A stretch of DNA of 64,000 nucleotides from CADEEN01 sp963783785. Lineage in GTDB: Bacteria > Pseudomonadota > Gammaproteobacteria > Burkholderiales > Burkholderiaceae_C. Under the pieces are notes generated by a model that worked only from the letters and a program-made list of their open reading frames with translations, ran no database searches and was not told where the DNA came from. The DNA is taken from NCBI GenBank assembly GCA_963783785.1, contig CAWAOQ010000004.1, forward strand, positions 1-64,000, written 5' to 3'. Shown here one piece after another: positions 9,144 to 19,359 of the stretch. The first letter of the stretch is position 1; each line of letters opens with the position of its first letter. Made by a program: the position numbers and the translations under genes.

Positions 9144-9158
9144 TTCGGGCTGCGCAGC

Positions 9159-9164
9159 TATAAT
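9159..9164 (+). promoter_or_regulatory. -10 element upstream of rpmE2
   Basis: A perfect TATAAT lies 75 bases before the L31 start, directly after the rho stop codon. No strong -35 is visible. It would give rpmE2 its own transcript with a leader of about 65 nt. Confidence 0.5.
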
Positions 9165-9238
9165 TTGCGATTTTCCGCTCCGGCAAGTGCGTCACGATGC
9201 GTGGCGTGGCTGCCAATACCACCAGCGAGAGGTTTCCG

Positions 9239-9499
9239 ATGAAAGAAGGCATCCACCCGAACTACCGCGACGTCTGCTTCGTGGATTTGTCCAACGGGTT
9301 CAAGTTCGTCACGCGTTCGTGCGCGCAGAGCAAGGAAATGATCAAGATGGACGACGGCCGCGAACTGCCGATGTTCAAGGTCGAAACGACCAGTGAGTCG
9401 CATCCGTTCTACACCGGCACGCAGAAGAGCATCGACAATCTTGGCGGCCGCGTCGAGAAATTCCGCAACAAGTTTGCCAATCTCACCACGAAGAAGTGA
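9239..9499 (+). CDS. rpmE2: Ribosomal protein L31, type B
   Basis: 86 residues beginning MKEGIHPNYRDVCF, typical of the longer type B L31 that bridges the 50S and 30S subunits. The four-cysteine zinc site of type A L31 is missing; only isolated cysteines remain (DVCF and RSCAQ). This is the zinc-independent C-minus class. The ATG at 9239 follows GAGAGG at 9227-9232; an upstream GTG would add a non-homologous extension. It follows rho and ends in a good terminator. Confidence 0.93.
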   Translation: MKEGIHPNYRDVCFVDLSNGFKFVTRSCAQSKEMIKMDDGRELPMFKVETTSESHPFYTGTQKSIDNLGGRVEKFRNKFANLTTKK

Positions 9500-9523
9500 T
9501 CGCCAAGGCGGTCATCAAGACAA

Positions 9524-9545
9524 GGGCAGCCTCGGCTGCCCTTTT
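9524..9545 (+). terminator. Intrinsic terminator after rpmE2
   Basis: GGGCAGC (9524-9530), loop CTCG, then GCTGCCC (9535-9541) and TTTT form a perfect 7-bp GC-rich hairpin followed by a U-run, 25 bases after the rpmE2 stop. Confidence 0.9.
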
Positions 9546-9571
9546 CATTGGCTGCACGGCATGATGCGCGG

Positions 9572-11233
9572 GTGAACGTCAAGCCCTCCCCGGCCCTGGT
9601 GACGCAGCGCGCGGTGCAGTGCCTGCCGCGGCCCATCCTGCTGCTGCTCTGCGCCGCCTATGTCCTGCCCGGACTGTTCGGCCGCGACCCGTGGCGCCAT
9701 GCCGACCAGACTGCCTTTGGCTACATGCTGGCGATCGCCGAGGGCCGCACCGGCTGGCTGGCCCCGGCCATGGGCGGCCTGCCGCCGGAAAATGCCGTGC
9801 TGCCGCATTGGCTCGGTGCCGCGAGCATCTGGTTGCTCTCGCCTCTGGTCGACGCGCCGATGGCCGCGCGTGTGCCGTTCGGCCTGCTGCTGGCCGGCGT
9901 GCTGGCGCTGACCTGGTACACGATGTTCCACCTCGCGCGCACCGAGGCGGCTCAGCCGGTGGCCTTCGCCTTTGGCGGCGAAGCACCGCCCGTCGACTAT
10001 GCCCGCGCGATGGCCGACGGCGCGCTGTTGGCGTTGATCGCGTCGCTCGGATTGCTGCAACTCGGCCACGAGACGACCCCCGAGTTGGCGCAATTGTTTG
10101 CCGCCGCCCTGGTGTTATGGGCCTGCGCCGCCGCGCCGTACAGAGGCTGGCGGGCCCGCATGGCGATGCTTGTCGGCCTGCCCCTGCTTGCCGCCAGCGG
10201 CGCGCCGACGATGGCCGTCCTGTACGGCATTGCCGCTGGCGTGATCACGTTGCGCTCGAATTACGTCGGGGGTCGCTCGTTCGCCCCGTGGGCCGCCTTG
10301 GCCACGGCGTTGGCCGCCGTGCTGGCGCTGGCGCTGGGCACCTGGGGATGGCGGATTTCGGTCGAACCCAGCGCTGCGCAAGGGCTGCAGTTGCTGCGGC
10401 TGTGGCTGTGGTTCCTCTGGCCGGTGTGGTTGCTGGCACTGTGGACGCTCTGGCGCTGGCGCCAACATCTCAACAAACGCCACATCTCGCTGCCGCTGGC
10501 GCTCGCCGTCGTCGCACTGCTGGCGTGCATTGCCGGCGGCGGCTTCGACCGTGCGCTGATGCTGGGCTTGCCCGGTTTCGCGGTGTTGGCCGCGTTCGCA
10601 CTTCCGACGCTGCAGCGTGGCACCAGTGCCGCGATCGACTGGTTCTCGGTCTTCTTCTTCAGCATCGCCGCGCTGGCAATCTGGGTCATCTACGCCGCGA
10701 TGATCACCGGCACGCCGGCACGCACGGCCGCCAACGTGGCCAAGCTGGCGCCGGGCTTTGCGGCGCAGTTCTCACCGGCCACCTTCATGCTGGCTCTGGC
10801 AGGCACGGTGGTGTGGCTGGCGTTGGTGCGCTGGCGCACCGGAAGACACCAGCATGCGCTGTGGAAGAGCCTGGTGCTGCCGGCCGGCGGCGTCGCGTTG
10901 GCCTGGCTTCTGCTGATGACGTTGTGGTTGCCACTGCTCGATTACGCGCGCAGCAACCGCCCCTGGGTGGCGCGGCTGGCGCGCCATGTGCCGCCCGGCG
11001 CCTGCGTCGCGGCACCGGGCTATCCACGCTCGGCGGTGGCGGCGCTCGAGCAGTACGGTCGTTGGACGGTCGAGGCGCGCAGCGACGTGAACTCCAGGTG
11101 CACCGTGCTGCTGCGACAGGAACGTCGCGGCCAGCCGGCCGCCGTGGTGCCGCCCGGCTGGGAGGTGGTTGCGCGAATCAGGCGGCCGACCGACCGCGAC
11201 GAATCGACCGTGGTGCTGCGCCGCTCACGCTGA
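9572..11233 (+). CDS. Polytopic membrane protein, GT-C (ArnT/family 39-like) glycosyltransferase
   Basis: About 553 residues with many hydrophobic helices, beginning at CLPRPILLLLCAAYVLPGLF. The first periplasmic loop reads GRDPWRHADQTAFGYMLAIAEG, which resembles the acidic loop after TM1 in ArnT and dolichyl-phosphate mannosyltransferase-type enzymes that take polyprenyl-linked sugars. A short soluble C-terminal domain follows the last helix near residue 460. No close family is recognised and the substrate is unknown. The GTG at 9572 is preferred because the upstream TTG at 9548 sits against the rpmE2 terminator; no ribosome binding site is clear for either. The end overlaps the convergent phoR gene by 9 bases. 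Confidence 0.65.
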   Translation: MNVKPSPALVTQRAVQCLPRPILLLLCAAYVLPGLFGRDPWRHADQTAFGYMLAIAEGRTGWLAPAMGGLPPENAVLPHWLGAASIWLLSPLVDAPMAARVPFGLLLAGVLALTWYTMFHLARTEAAQPVAFAFGGEAPPVDYARAMADGALLALIASLGLLQLGHETTPELAQLFAAALVLWACAAAPYRGWRARMAMLVGLPLLAASGAPTMAVLYGIAAGVITLRSNYVGGRSFAPWAALATALAAVLALALGTWGWRISVEPSAAQGLQLLRLWLWFLWPVWLLALWTLWRWRQHLNKRHISLPLALAVVALLACIAGGGFDRALMLGLPGFAVLAAFALPTLQRGTSAAIDWFSVFFFSIAALAIWVIYAAMITGTPARTAANVAKLAPGFAAQFSPATFMLALAGTVVWLALVRWRTGRHQHALWKSLVLPAGGVALAWLLLMTLWLPLLDYARSNRPWVARLARHVPPGACVAAPGYPRSAVAALEQYGRWTVEARSDVNSRCTVLLRQERRGQPAAVVPPGWEVVARIRRPTDRDESTVVLRRSR

Positions 11234-12586
11234 CGCATCGGTCGATTCGGGTACATCGATTGCCGTGGATGCAGCCACACGCACACGTGCCGCGGGAAGC
11301 ACGAGCCTGAAGCTCGAGCCCTTGCCCGGTTCGCTCTGGACATCGAGCTCGCCGCCGTGGCGCTGCGCCACGTGCTTGACGATCGCCAGGCCGAGCCCGG
11401 TGCCGCCGGTGTCGCGCGAGCGGCTGCCGTCGACCCGGTAGAAACGCTCGCTCAGGCGCGGCAGGTGTTCGCGGGCGATGCCGATACCGGTGTCGCGCAC
11501 CTCGAACTCGCCGCAGCGGTCGGCGCCGCGCACGCGCCAGTGGATCTCGATCGCACCGCCGTCCGGCGTGTAGCGGATCGCATTGCTGACAAGGTTGCCC
11601 ATCGCACTGGAAAGCTCGGTCTCCATGCCGGCGACCTGGCAGCCGGGCTGCACGGTCACCTCGATGCGATGGCGGCCCGCGGACAGCGCATGCGCATCGG
11701 AGACCACATGCGCCAGCAGCGCATCGAGCGCCACCCAGCGATCGGCGGCAGGACGGGCGCTGCCTTCGAGTTGCGCCAGCGTCAGCAAGTCATCGACGAG
11801 AGACTGCATGCGATCGGTCTGCTGCTGCATCAAGGCCAGTACGCGTGGCTGCTCGGCGGCAGTCAGCGGCACCGTGGCCAGTGTCTCGACGAAGCCCGCC
11901 AGCACCGTCAGCGGCGTGCGGATCTCGTGCGACACGTTGGCCACGAAGTCGCGGCGCATCGCCTCGGTGCGCTCGCGTTCGGTGATGTCCTGCGACAGCA
12001 CCAGCTTCATCCCGTCGCCATAACTGCGCACCAGCACCGACAGCGTGGCCAGGCCGCTCGGGCTCGGAAACACCACCGGCTGGTCAAACAGGCCGTTTTG
12101 CAGGTGGGTGACGAAGGCCGGCGCGCGGACCAGGTTGGTCACGCGCTGCAGATGGTCACGCACGGGATCGATGCCGAAGTCGTCGGCCGCTTGCGGGTTG
12201 CACCAGGCGATCTGGTCGTTGGCATCGAGCATCAGCACGCCACTGGGCGCGGCCTCGATCGCCGACAGGAATTGCCGCAACCGATCCTGTTCTTCTGCGG
12301 TGCGGCGATCGCGTACGCGCAGCGCGCGCTCGATGCGATGGCCGAGCTCGCCCCACACGCCGACATGCGGCGGTGGCGCCGGGTTGTCCTCGATGCCCCG
12401 CAGCCAGGCCATCAGTCGATCGCCGCGCCAGGCATCGACGACAGTCACCATCACCACACCGATCAAGCCGCCGCCGAACGCACCGATCAGCGGGAAGCGC
12501 AAGGCGCCGCCGATCAGGCCGCCAAGCGCCGCGCCGATCGCCAGCGCGATCACGATGGCGGCCACGCGAGGCAGCAACAGGTTCAT
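11225..12586 (-). CDS. phoR: Phosphate-regulon sensor kinase PhoR
   Basis: 453 residues. Two adjacent N-terminal membrane helices (residues 7-29 and 33-52) with almost no periplasmic loop, then a PAS domain (near 105-200), the H-box FVANVSHEIRTPL with phosphoacceptor His220, and the HATPase boxes NLVSNAIRYTPDGG, DTGIGIA and GGTGLGLAI. The lack of a sensory periplasmic domain fits PhoR, which reads phosphate status through the Pst transporter and PhoU. The ATG at 12586 overlaps the phoB stop (ATGA), so the pair is coupled; longer upstream starts would run into phoB. It lies downstream of pstSCAB-phoU-phoB. Confidence 0.95.
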   Translation of the reverse strand: MNLLLPRVAAIVIALAIGAALGGLIGGALRFPLIGAFGGGLIGVVMVTVVDAWRGDRLMAWLRGIEDNPAPPPHVGVWGELGHRIERALRVRDRRTAEEQDRLRQFLSAIEAAPSGVLMLDANDQIAWCNPQAADDFGIDPVRDHLQRVTNLVRAPAFVTHLQNGLFDQPVVFPSPSGLATLSVLVRSYGDGMKLVLSQDITERERTEAMRRDFVANVSHEIRTPLTVLAGFVETLATVPLTAAEQPRVLALMQQQTDRMQSLVDDLLTLAQLEGSARPAADRWVALDALLAHVVSDAHALSAGRHRIEVTVQPGCQVAGMETELSSAMGNLVSNAIRYTPDGGAIEIHWRVRGADRCGEFEVRDTGIGIAREHLPRLSERFYRVDGSRSRDTGGTGLGLAIVKHVAQRHGGELDVQSEPGKGSSFRLVLPAARVRVAASTAIDVPESTDASA

Positions 12587-13293
12587 GCCGCCGCGGTGCT
12601 TGCCTGCGTCAGCCGGTAGCCTGCGCCGCGAACCGTTTCGACCAGGTGCGAACACTGCACCGGCGCCAGCGCCTCGCGCAGCCGCTTCACATGCACGTCG
12701 ACCGTCCGCTCCTCGATGAAGACGTGATCGCCCCAGACGCGGTCGAGCACCTGGGCACGGCTGTGCACACGCTCGGGGTGGGTCATCAGGAAGTGCAGCA
12801 GCCGGAACTCGGTCGGACCGAGCTTCGCCTCGAGCACGACGCCGTCGATCAGGCGCGTGACGCGCCGTGTCGCCGGATCGAGCCTCAGGCCCGCAATCTC
12901 CACTGCATCGTCGAGCGCCTGCGGCGCCTTGCGGCGCAGCACCGCGCGGATGCGCGCCAATAGCTCCTTGGGCGAGAACGGCTTGGTCAGGTAGTCGTCG
13001 GCGCCACCGTCGAGGCCGGCCAGCTTGTCGGCCTCCTCGGCGCGAGCGGTGAGCATGATGATCGGCAGCGCTTTGGTGCGCGACTGGCCGCGCCAGGCCT
13101 TCGCCAGCGCCAAGCCGGTCTGGCCCGGCAGCATCCAGTCCAGCACCACCAGGTCGGGCAACACGCGATCGACGGCCTGCTGCGCAGCGTGGGCGTCGGC
13201 AGCCAGCGACACCTCGAAGCCGGCATGCCGCAGGTTGATCGCGACCAGCTCGGCGATCGCGGACTCGTCTTCGACCACCAGGATGCGGCTCAT
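12583..13293 (-). CDS. phoB: Phosphate-regulon response regulator PhoB
   Basis: 236 residues of OmpR/PhoB type. The receiver domain has acidic residues near 9-10, phosphoacceptor Asp52 in LVVLDWMLPG, and Lys104 in DDYLTKPFS. A winged-helix DNA-binding domain follows, with ERTVDVHVKRLREAL as recognition region and RGAGYRL at the wing. It binds Pho boxes such as the one proposed upstream of pstS and activates phosphate acquisition genes. It lies 64 bases downstream of phoU and overlaps phoR by 4 bases. Confidence 0.97.
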   Translation of the reverse strand: MSRILVVEDESAIAELVAINLRHAGFEVSLAADAHAAQQAVDRVLPDLVVLDWMLPGQTGLALAKAWRGQSRTKALPIIMLTARAEEADKLAGLDGGADDYLTKPFSPKELLARIRAVLRRKAPQALDDAVEIAGLRLDPATRRVTRLIDGVVLEAKLGPTEFRLLHFLMTHPERVHSRAQVLDRVWGDHVFIEERTVDVHVKRLREALAPVQCSHLVETVRGAGYRLTQASTAAA

Positions 13294-13357
13294 CTCAGCA
13301 GGCGCAGCGGCAGGCGGCAGACCATGTGGGATCGCAATTGGCCGTCACGATCGCGCA

Positions 13358-14065
13358 TCAGCGAACGACGCTCTCGACGGACTCGACCGAGGTGTGGCGC
13401 ACGTCGGTGCCCTTGACCACATAGATGATGGCCTCGGCCAGATTCTTCGCGTGGTCGCCAACGCGCTCGATCGCCTTGGCGACGAACACCAGGTCGATGC
13501 TCGCCGAGATGGTGCGCGGGTCTTCCATCATGTAGGTGATCAGCTTGCGCAGCAGGCCATCGAACTCCTGGTCGATCTGGTCGTCCTGCTTGAGCACCTC
13601 GAGCGCACGAGCGGTATCCAGGCGGGCGAACGCGTCCAAGGCCTTGCGCAACTGTGCAGTCGCCAGTTCGGCGCCGAAGGCGAGGTCGGCCACCGGCAGC
13701 CGCAACCGGCTCGACACGCCGGTGTTGATCAGCCGCTGCACCGTGCGCGCGATGCGTGCCGCCTCGTCGCCGGCGCGCTCGAGGTTGGCGATTGCCTTGC
13801 TGACCGCGATCAACAGGCGCAGGTCGCGCGCCGTCGGCTGCCGGCGCGCGACGATACCCCACAGGTCGCGGTCGATCTCGACCTCCATCGTATTGACGCG
13901 CTCTTCGGTCTGCAGCACCTGCGAAGCCGTCTCGCCGCTGAATTGCGACAGCGCATACATCGCCTGGGTGACCTGGCTTTCGACCAGACCCCCCATCTCG
14001 AGCACCCGCGTGGAGATGTCGCCGAGCTCGGCATCGAACTGGGTCGATAGGTGTTTGTCGGTCAT
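13358..14065 (-). CDS. phoU: Phosphate transport regulator PhoU
   Basis: 235 residues made of two similar three-helix PhoU repeats, with the metal-binding E/D-rich helices VFVAKAIERVGDHAKNLAEA and ANLERAGDEAARIARTV. PhoU links the Pst transporter to PhoR and turns the Pho response off when phosphate is plentiful; it also restrains uptake through PstB. The start at 14065 is 10 bases after the pstB stop. Confidence 0.96.
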   Translation of the reverse strand: MTDKHLSTQFDAELGDISTRVLEMGGLVESQVTQAMYALSQFSGETASQVLQTEERVNTMEVEIDRDLWGIVARRQPTARDLRLLIAVSKAIANLERAGDEAARIARTVQRLINTGVSSRLRLPVADLAFGAELATAQLRKALDAFARLDTARALEVLKQDDQIDQEFDGLLRKLITYMMEDPRTISASIDLVFVAKAIERVGDHAKNLAEAIIYVVKGTDVRHTSVESVESVVR

Positions 14066-14075
14066 GTGCGCGTCC

Positions 14076-14873
<798 letters not shown>

Positions 14874-14893
14874 GGGTGCAGTTTCCTGGAGGG

Positions 14894-15826
14894 CTACCAA
14901 TTGATGTTCTTGCGCATCCGGAAACGCAGCCAGATCGCCAGCGCGTTCATGCCCAGCGTCATGAAGACCAGCACGAAGCTGGCTGCGGCGGCGTTCTGGT
15001 GAAAGGCGGGATCGGGGCGCGAGGTCCAGTTGAAGATCTGGATCGGCATCACGGTGAATGGCGAGAAAAGCCAGTCGAACAGGCCGGCAGCCGGTTCGCC
15101 CGTGCCAGGCACCGGCGGCAAGAAGGCGATGAAAGTCAATGCGCCGATCGTGATGATCGGGGCCGTCTCGCCGATCGCGCGGGCCATGCCGATGATCACG
15201 CCGGTGAGGATGCCGGGCATGCCATAGGGAATCAGGTGGTCATGCACGACCTGCCATTGCGAGGCGCCACAGGCGTAGGCGCCTTCGCGGACATGCCGCG
15301 GAATCGCCCGCAACGCTTCGCGCGTGGTGACGATGACGATCGGCAGGATCAACAGCGCGAGCGTCAGGCCAGCCGACAGGATGCTCTGGCCGAAGCCGAA
15401 GGTGTAGACGAACAGGCCGAGCGCCAGCAGCCCGTAGACGATCGAGGGCACCCCGGCGAGGTTGCTGATGTTGATCTCGATGACCGTGGTGATCCAGTTC
15501 TTCCTCGCGTACTCCTCGAGGTAGATCCCGCCGTAGATGCCGACCGGGACGGCGAAGAACGCGGTCACCAGCATCACCAGGATCGAGCCGACCCACGCCG
15601 ACAGGATGCCCGCGTTGGCCGCCCGCCGCGACGGGAAGCTGGTGAAGAAGTCGCCGGTCAGGCGGGGAACGCCGTCGATCGCCATGCCTGCAAACAGTGC
15701 CGCCAGCGTCAACACGCCCACCATCAGCGACAGGATGCCCAGCACGCCGAACAGTGCATCCCAGCGCTTGGCCTTGCGGATCAGCCTGCGCAGTTCGATG
15801 GTGCGGCTGTCGGAGTTCGCAGCCAT
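14894..15826 (-). CDS. pstA: Phosphate ABC transporter permease PstA
   Basis: 310 residues with six membrane segments and the ABC-permease EAA loop (REGAYACGASQWQVVHDHLIP). Together with PstC it forms the phosphate channel of the inner membrane. The ATG at 15826 shares its A with the last base of the pstC stop (TGATG), so the genes are coupled. The open frame continues upstream through pstC, but that part is out of frame with pstC and has no membrane character, so it is not used. Confidence 0.96.
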   Translation of the reverse strand: MAANSDSRTIELRRLIRKAKRWDALFGVLGILSLMVGVLTLAALFAGMAIDGVPRLTGDFFTSFPSRRAANAGILSAWVGSILVMLVTAFFAVPVGIYGGIYLEEYARKNWITTVIEINISNLAGVPSIVYGLLALGLFVYTFGFGQSILSAGLTLALLILPIVIVTTREALRAIPRHVREGAYACGASQWQVVHDHLIPYGMPGILTGVIIGMARAIGETAPIITIGALTFIAFLPPVPGTGEPAAGLFDWLFSPFTVMPIQIFNWTSRPDPAFHQNAAAASFVLVFMTLGMNALAIWLRFRMRKNINW

Positions 15827-16797
15827 CAGTAGGCCTCCCGGAATCGGCGGCGCATCCAGTGGCCGAGCAGGTTGAAGCTGAGCGTGATCACCATCAGCGT
15901 CAGGCCGGCGGCGAAGATGGTCTGGTAGCCCACCGAGCCGTGCGGCAGATCGCCCAGCGCCACCTGGACGATGTACGAGGTGATCGTCGCGGCGGGCTCC
16001 ATCGGGTTGAACGTCAGGTTGGGTTGCATGCCCGCGGCCACGGCCAGGATCATCGTCTCGCCGACGGCCCGCGACACACCGAGGATGTAGGCCGAGGCGA
16101 TGCCGGACAAGGCGGCCGGAACGACGACCTTCACCGCGGTCTGGAAACGGGTCGCGCCCATCGCGTACGAGCCTTCGCGCAGGCTCATCGGCACCGCCCG
16201 CATCGCGTCCTCGGACAGCGAGGAGACGTAAGGAATGATCATGATGCCCATCACCAGGCCCGCCGACAGCACGTTGAAGCCCGGCAACTCGGGAAAGATC
16301 TTCTGCAGCAGCGGCGTGACGAACAGCAGCGCGAAGTAGCCGTAGATGATCGTCGGCACCCCGGACAGCAACTCGAGCGTCGGCTTGAGCGTCTCGCGCG
16401 TCTTGTGGCCGGCGAACTCGGACAGGTAGATCGCGATGATGGTCCCGAGCGGGATGGCGATGCACAGCGCGACCGCCGAGCTGGTCAGGGTTCCAGAGAG
16501 CAGCACCGTGATGCCGAAATGCGCATCGGAGAACAGCGGCGTCCACTGCGAGTCGGTCAGGAAGTCCCACAACGGCACGTGGCTGAAGAAGTCCAGCGAC
16601 TCCCGCAGCAGCACGTAGACGATGCCCACCGTGGTGAATACCGAGACGCAGGCCGCGAGCAGCAGCACCATCTCGATGACCTTCTCGCGCCGCTTGCGCC
16701 GGACCTTGGCCTGCGCCAGCTGCGCCAGGCGCGCATCGCCCGTCAAGGCTGGGTCGGCCACTCGGATCCCTCGCTCGGTGTTCGCAGTGGCAACCAT
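15826..16797 (-). CDS. pstC: Phosphate ABC transporter permease PstC
   Basis: 323 residues. A charged cytoplasmic N-terminus (KVRRKRREK) precedes six membrane helices and the EAA motif region LREGSYAMGATRFQTAVKVVVP. It is the partner permease of PstA. The start lies 63 bases after the pstS stop. A membrane topology with a large second periplasmic loop (PLWDFLTDSQWTPLF) is typical of PstC. Confidence 0.96.
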   Translation of the reverse strand: MVATANTERGIRVADPALTGDARLAQLAQAKVRRKRREKVIEMVLLLAACVSVFTTVGIVYVLLRESLDFFSHVPLWDFLTDSQWTPLFSDAHFGITVLLSGTLTSSAVALCIAIPLGTIIAIYLSEFAGHKTRETLKPTLELLSGVPTIIYGYFALLFVTPLLQKIFPELPGFNVLSAGLVMGIMIIPYVSSLSEDAMRAVPMSLREGSYAMGATRFQTAVKVVVPAALSGIASAYILGVSRAVGETMILAVAAGMQPNLTFNPMEPAATITSYIVQVALGDLPHGSVGYQTIFAAGLTLMVITLSFNLLGHWMRRRFREAY

Positions 16798-16860
16798 TCT
16801 AGAAGCCTTCCCCGTGCAGTTCGCCGGCCCACCAGCGGGGCACGACCAACCTGGGAGACA

Positions 16861-17851
<991 letters not shown>

Positions 17852-17892
17852 GCTTTCACTCCTGGTGTTCACGGACCACATCGATTCGTGAC

Positions 17893-17925
17893 ACTGTAGG
17901 GACTGACCGTGAAAGTTCTGTGACA
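17893..17925 (-). promoter_or_regulatory. Pho box and -10 of the pstS promoter
   Basis: On the minus strand TGTCACA (17925-17919), 4 bases, TTTCACG (17914-17908) form two 7-base direct repeats of the PhoB half-site type (CTGTCAT-like). TACAGT (17898-17893) follows 9 bases later and would be the -10. A Pho box in place of the -35 hexamer is the classical architecture. Transcription would start about 35-40 bases before the pstS ATG. Confidence 0.75.
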
Positions 17926-17968
17926 TTGCCGGGCGGCCCCACGGATGCCGGATCCGATCGTCACGCCT

Positions 17969-17986
17969 CGTGACAGGGGTGTCACG
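17969..17986. repeat. Perfect inverted repeat upstream of pstS
   Basis: CGTGACA, GGGG, TGTCACG: 7-base arms around a 4-base centre, between glmM and pstS. The arms look like the TGTCAC half-site of the Pho box but in inverted order. There is no U-run, so it is not a good terminator; it may be a second operator. Confidence 0.5.
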
Positions 17987-18022
17987 ACCCTGACGACCCG
18001 GCGCCGGGCCGGCTGCGACGGG

Positions 18023-19357
18023 TCAACCCGCCCGGGCCGCCTCCGCCAGGGTCTCGGCGCCGCGCCGGGCCGCCGCACCATCGGCGGCCTCGACCATCAC
18101 GCGCAGCACCGGTTCGGTGCCGGACGCCCGGATCAGCACGCGACCGGTGTCTCCCAGGTCACGCTCGACGGACAAGCTCGCCGCCTGCAAGGCGGTATTG
18201 CGCCGCCAGTCGCTGCCATCTGGCAGGCGCACATTGATCAGCGTCTGCGGGAACAGGCTGACGCCGTCAAGCAATTCGGCAAGGGACTTGCCGCCATGCC
18301 GAACAGCCTGCAGTACCTGCAGCGCGCTGACGATGCCGTCACCGGTCGTGTGCTTGTCGAGGGCGAGCAGGTGGCCCGAGCCCTCGCCGCCCAGTTGCCA
18401 GCCACGGGCCGTCAACTCTTCGAGCACGTAGCGGTCGCCGACCTTGGCTCGCACCAGTGCAACGCCGCGCTCGCGCAACGCAAGCTCGACCGCCATGTTG
18501 GTCATCAACGTGCCCACCGCGCCGGGCACCGCCTCGCCGCGGGCCAGCCGGTCGGCAACGATCACGTAGAGCAGTTCGTCGCCGTTGAACAGGCGGCCGC
18601 TTGCATCGACCAGTTGCAGCCGGTCGGCATCGCCATCGAGCGCGATGCCGTAGTCGGCGCGATGTTCTGCAACGGCGTTGACGAGCGCCTGCGGGGCGGT
18701 GGCGCCGCAGCCGGCGTTGATGTTCATGCCGTCGGGTGCGCAGCCGATCTTCACGACATCGGCGCCGAGTTCATGGAACACATCCGGCGCCACGTTGTAC
18801 GCCGCACCGTGCGCTGCGTCGACCACCAGCTTCATGCCCTTCAACGACAGATCGCCGCTGACCGTGCTCTTGCAGAACTCGATGTAGCGGCCGCCGGCAT
18901 CGTCGATCCGGCGCGCCTTGCCCAACCCCGCGGAGTCGGCCCACTGCGGGGGCTCCAGCAGCGTGGCCTCGACTGCCAGTTCCCAGGCGTCGGGCAGCTT
19001 GTGGCCGTTGGCGGAGAAGAACTTGATGCCGTTGTCGCCGAACGGATTGTGGGACGCGCTGATCACCACGCCCAGGTCGAGCCGCAGCGCGCGCGTCAGG
19101 TAGGCCACGCCGGGCGTCGGCAGCGGGCCCGACAGCAAGGTATCGACCCCTGCGGAGGCGAACCCGGCCTCCAGCGCCGACTCGATCATGTAGCCGGAGA
19201 TGCGGGTGTCCTTGCCGATCACCACCGACGGTCGGGTGGCACTCTGCTTGAGCACCCGCCCGACCGCATGGCCCAGGCGCAGCATGAAGTCGGGGGTGAT
19301 CGGTGCCTGGCCGACGGTGCCACGGATGCCGTCGGTGCCGAAATAGCGTCTGCCCAT
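18023..19357 (-). CDS. glmM: Phosphoglucosamine mutase
   Basis: 444 residues. Begins MGRRYFGTDGIRG, has the phosphoserine loop VISASHNPFGDNGIKFF, the Mg-binding DGDADR and the sugar-binding GEGSGH motif. It converts glucosamine-6-phosphate to glucosamine-1-phosphate for UDP-GlcNAc, hence peptidoglycan and lipopolysaccharide. The ATG at 19357, 2 bases after the folP stop, gives the family N-terminus; the open frame continues upstream inside folP without homology. The folP-glmM pair is standard in proteobacteria. Confidence 0.97.
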   Translation of the reverse strand: MGRRYFGTDGIRGTVGQAPITPDFMLRLGHAVGRVLKQSATRPSVVIGKDTRISGYMIESALEAGFASAGVDTLLSGPLPTPGVAYLTRALRLDLGVVISASHNPFGDNGIKFFSANGHKLPDAWELAVEATLLEPPQWADSAGLGKARRIDDAGGRYIEFCKSTVSGDLSLKGMKLVVDAAHGAAYNVAPDVFHELGADVVKIGCAPDGMNINAGCGATAPQALVNAVAEHRADYGIALDGDADRLQLVDASGRLFNGDELLYVIVADRLARGEAVPGAVGTLMTNMAVELALRERGVALVRAKVGDRYVLEELTARGWQLGGEGSGHLLALDKHTTGDGIVSALQVLQAVRHGGKSLAELLDGVSLFPQTLINVRLPDGSDWRRNTALQAASLSVERDLGDTGRVLIRASGTEPVLRVMVEAADGAAARRGAETLAEAARAG

Positions 19358-19359
19358 CG

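Noticed and set aside
9548..9571. TTG at 9548 as start of the GT-C-like gene
   Set aside because: It touches the rpmE2 terminator and has no ribosome binding site; the GTG at 9572 is more likely.
15827..16570. Upstream extension of the pstA frame to 558 codons
   Set aside because: It runs inside pstC in another frame, without membrane helices; pstA starts at 15826, coupled to the pstC stop.
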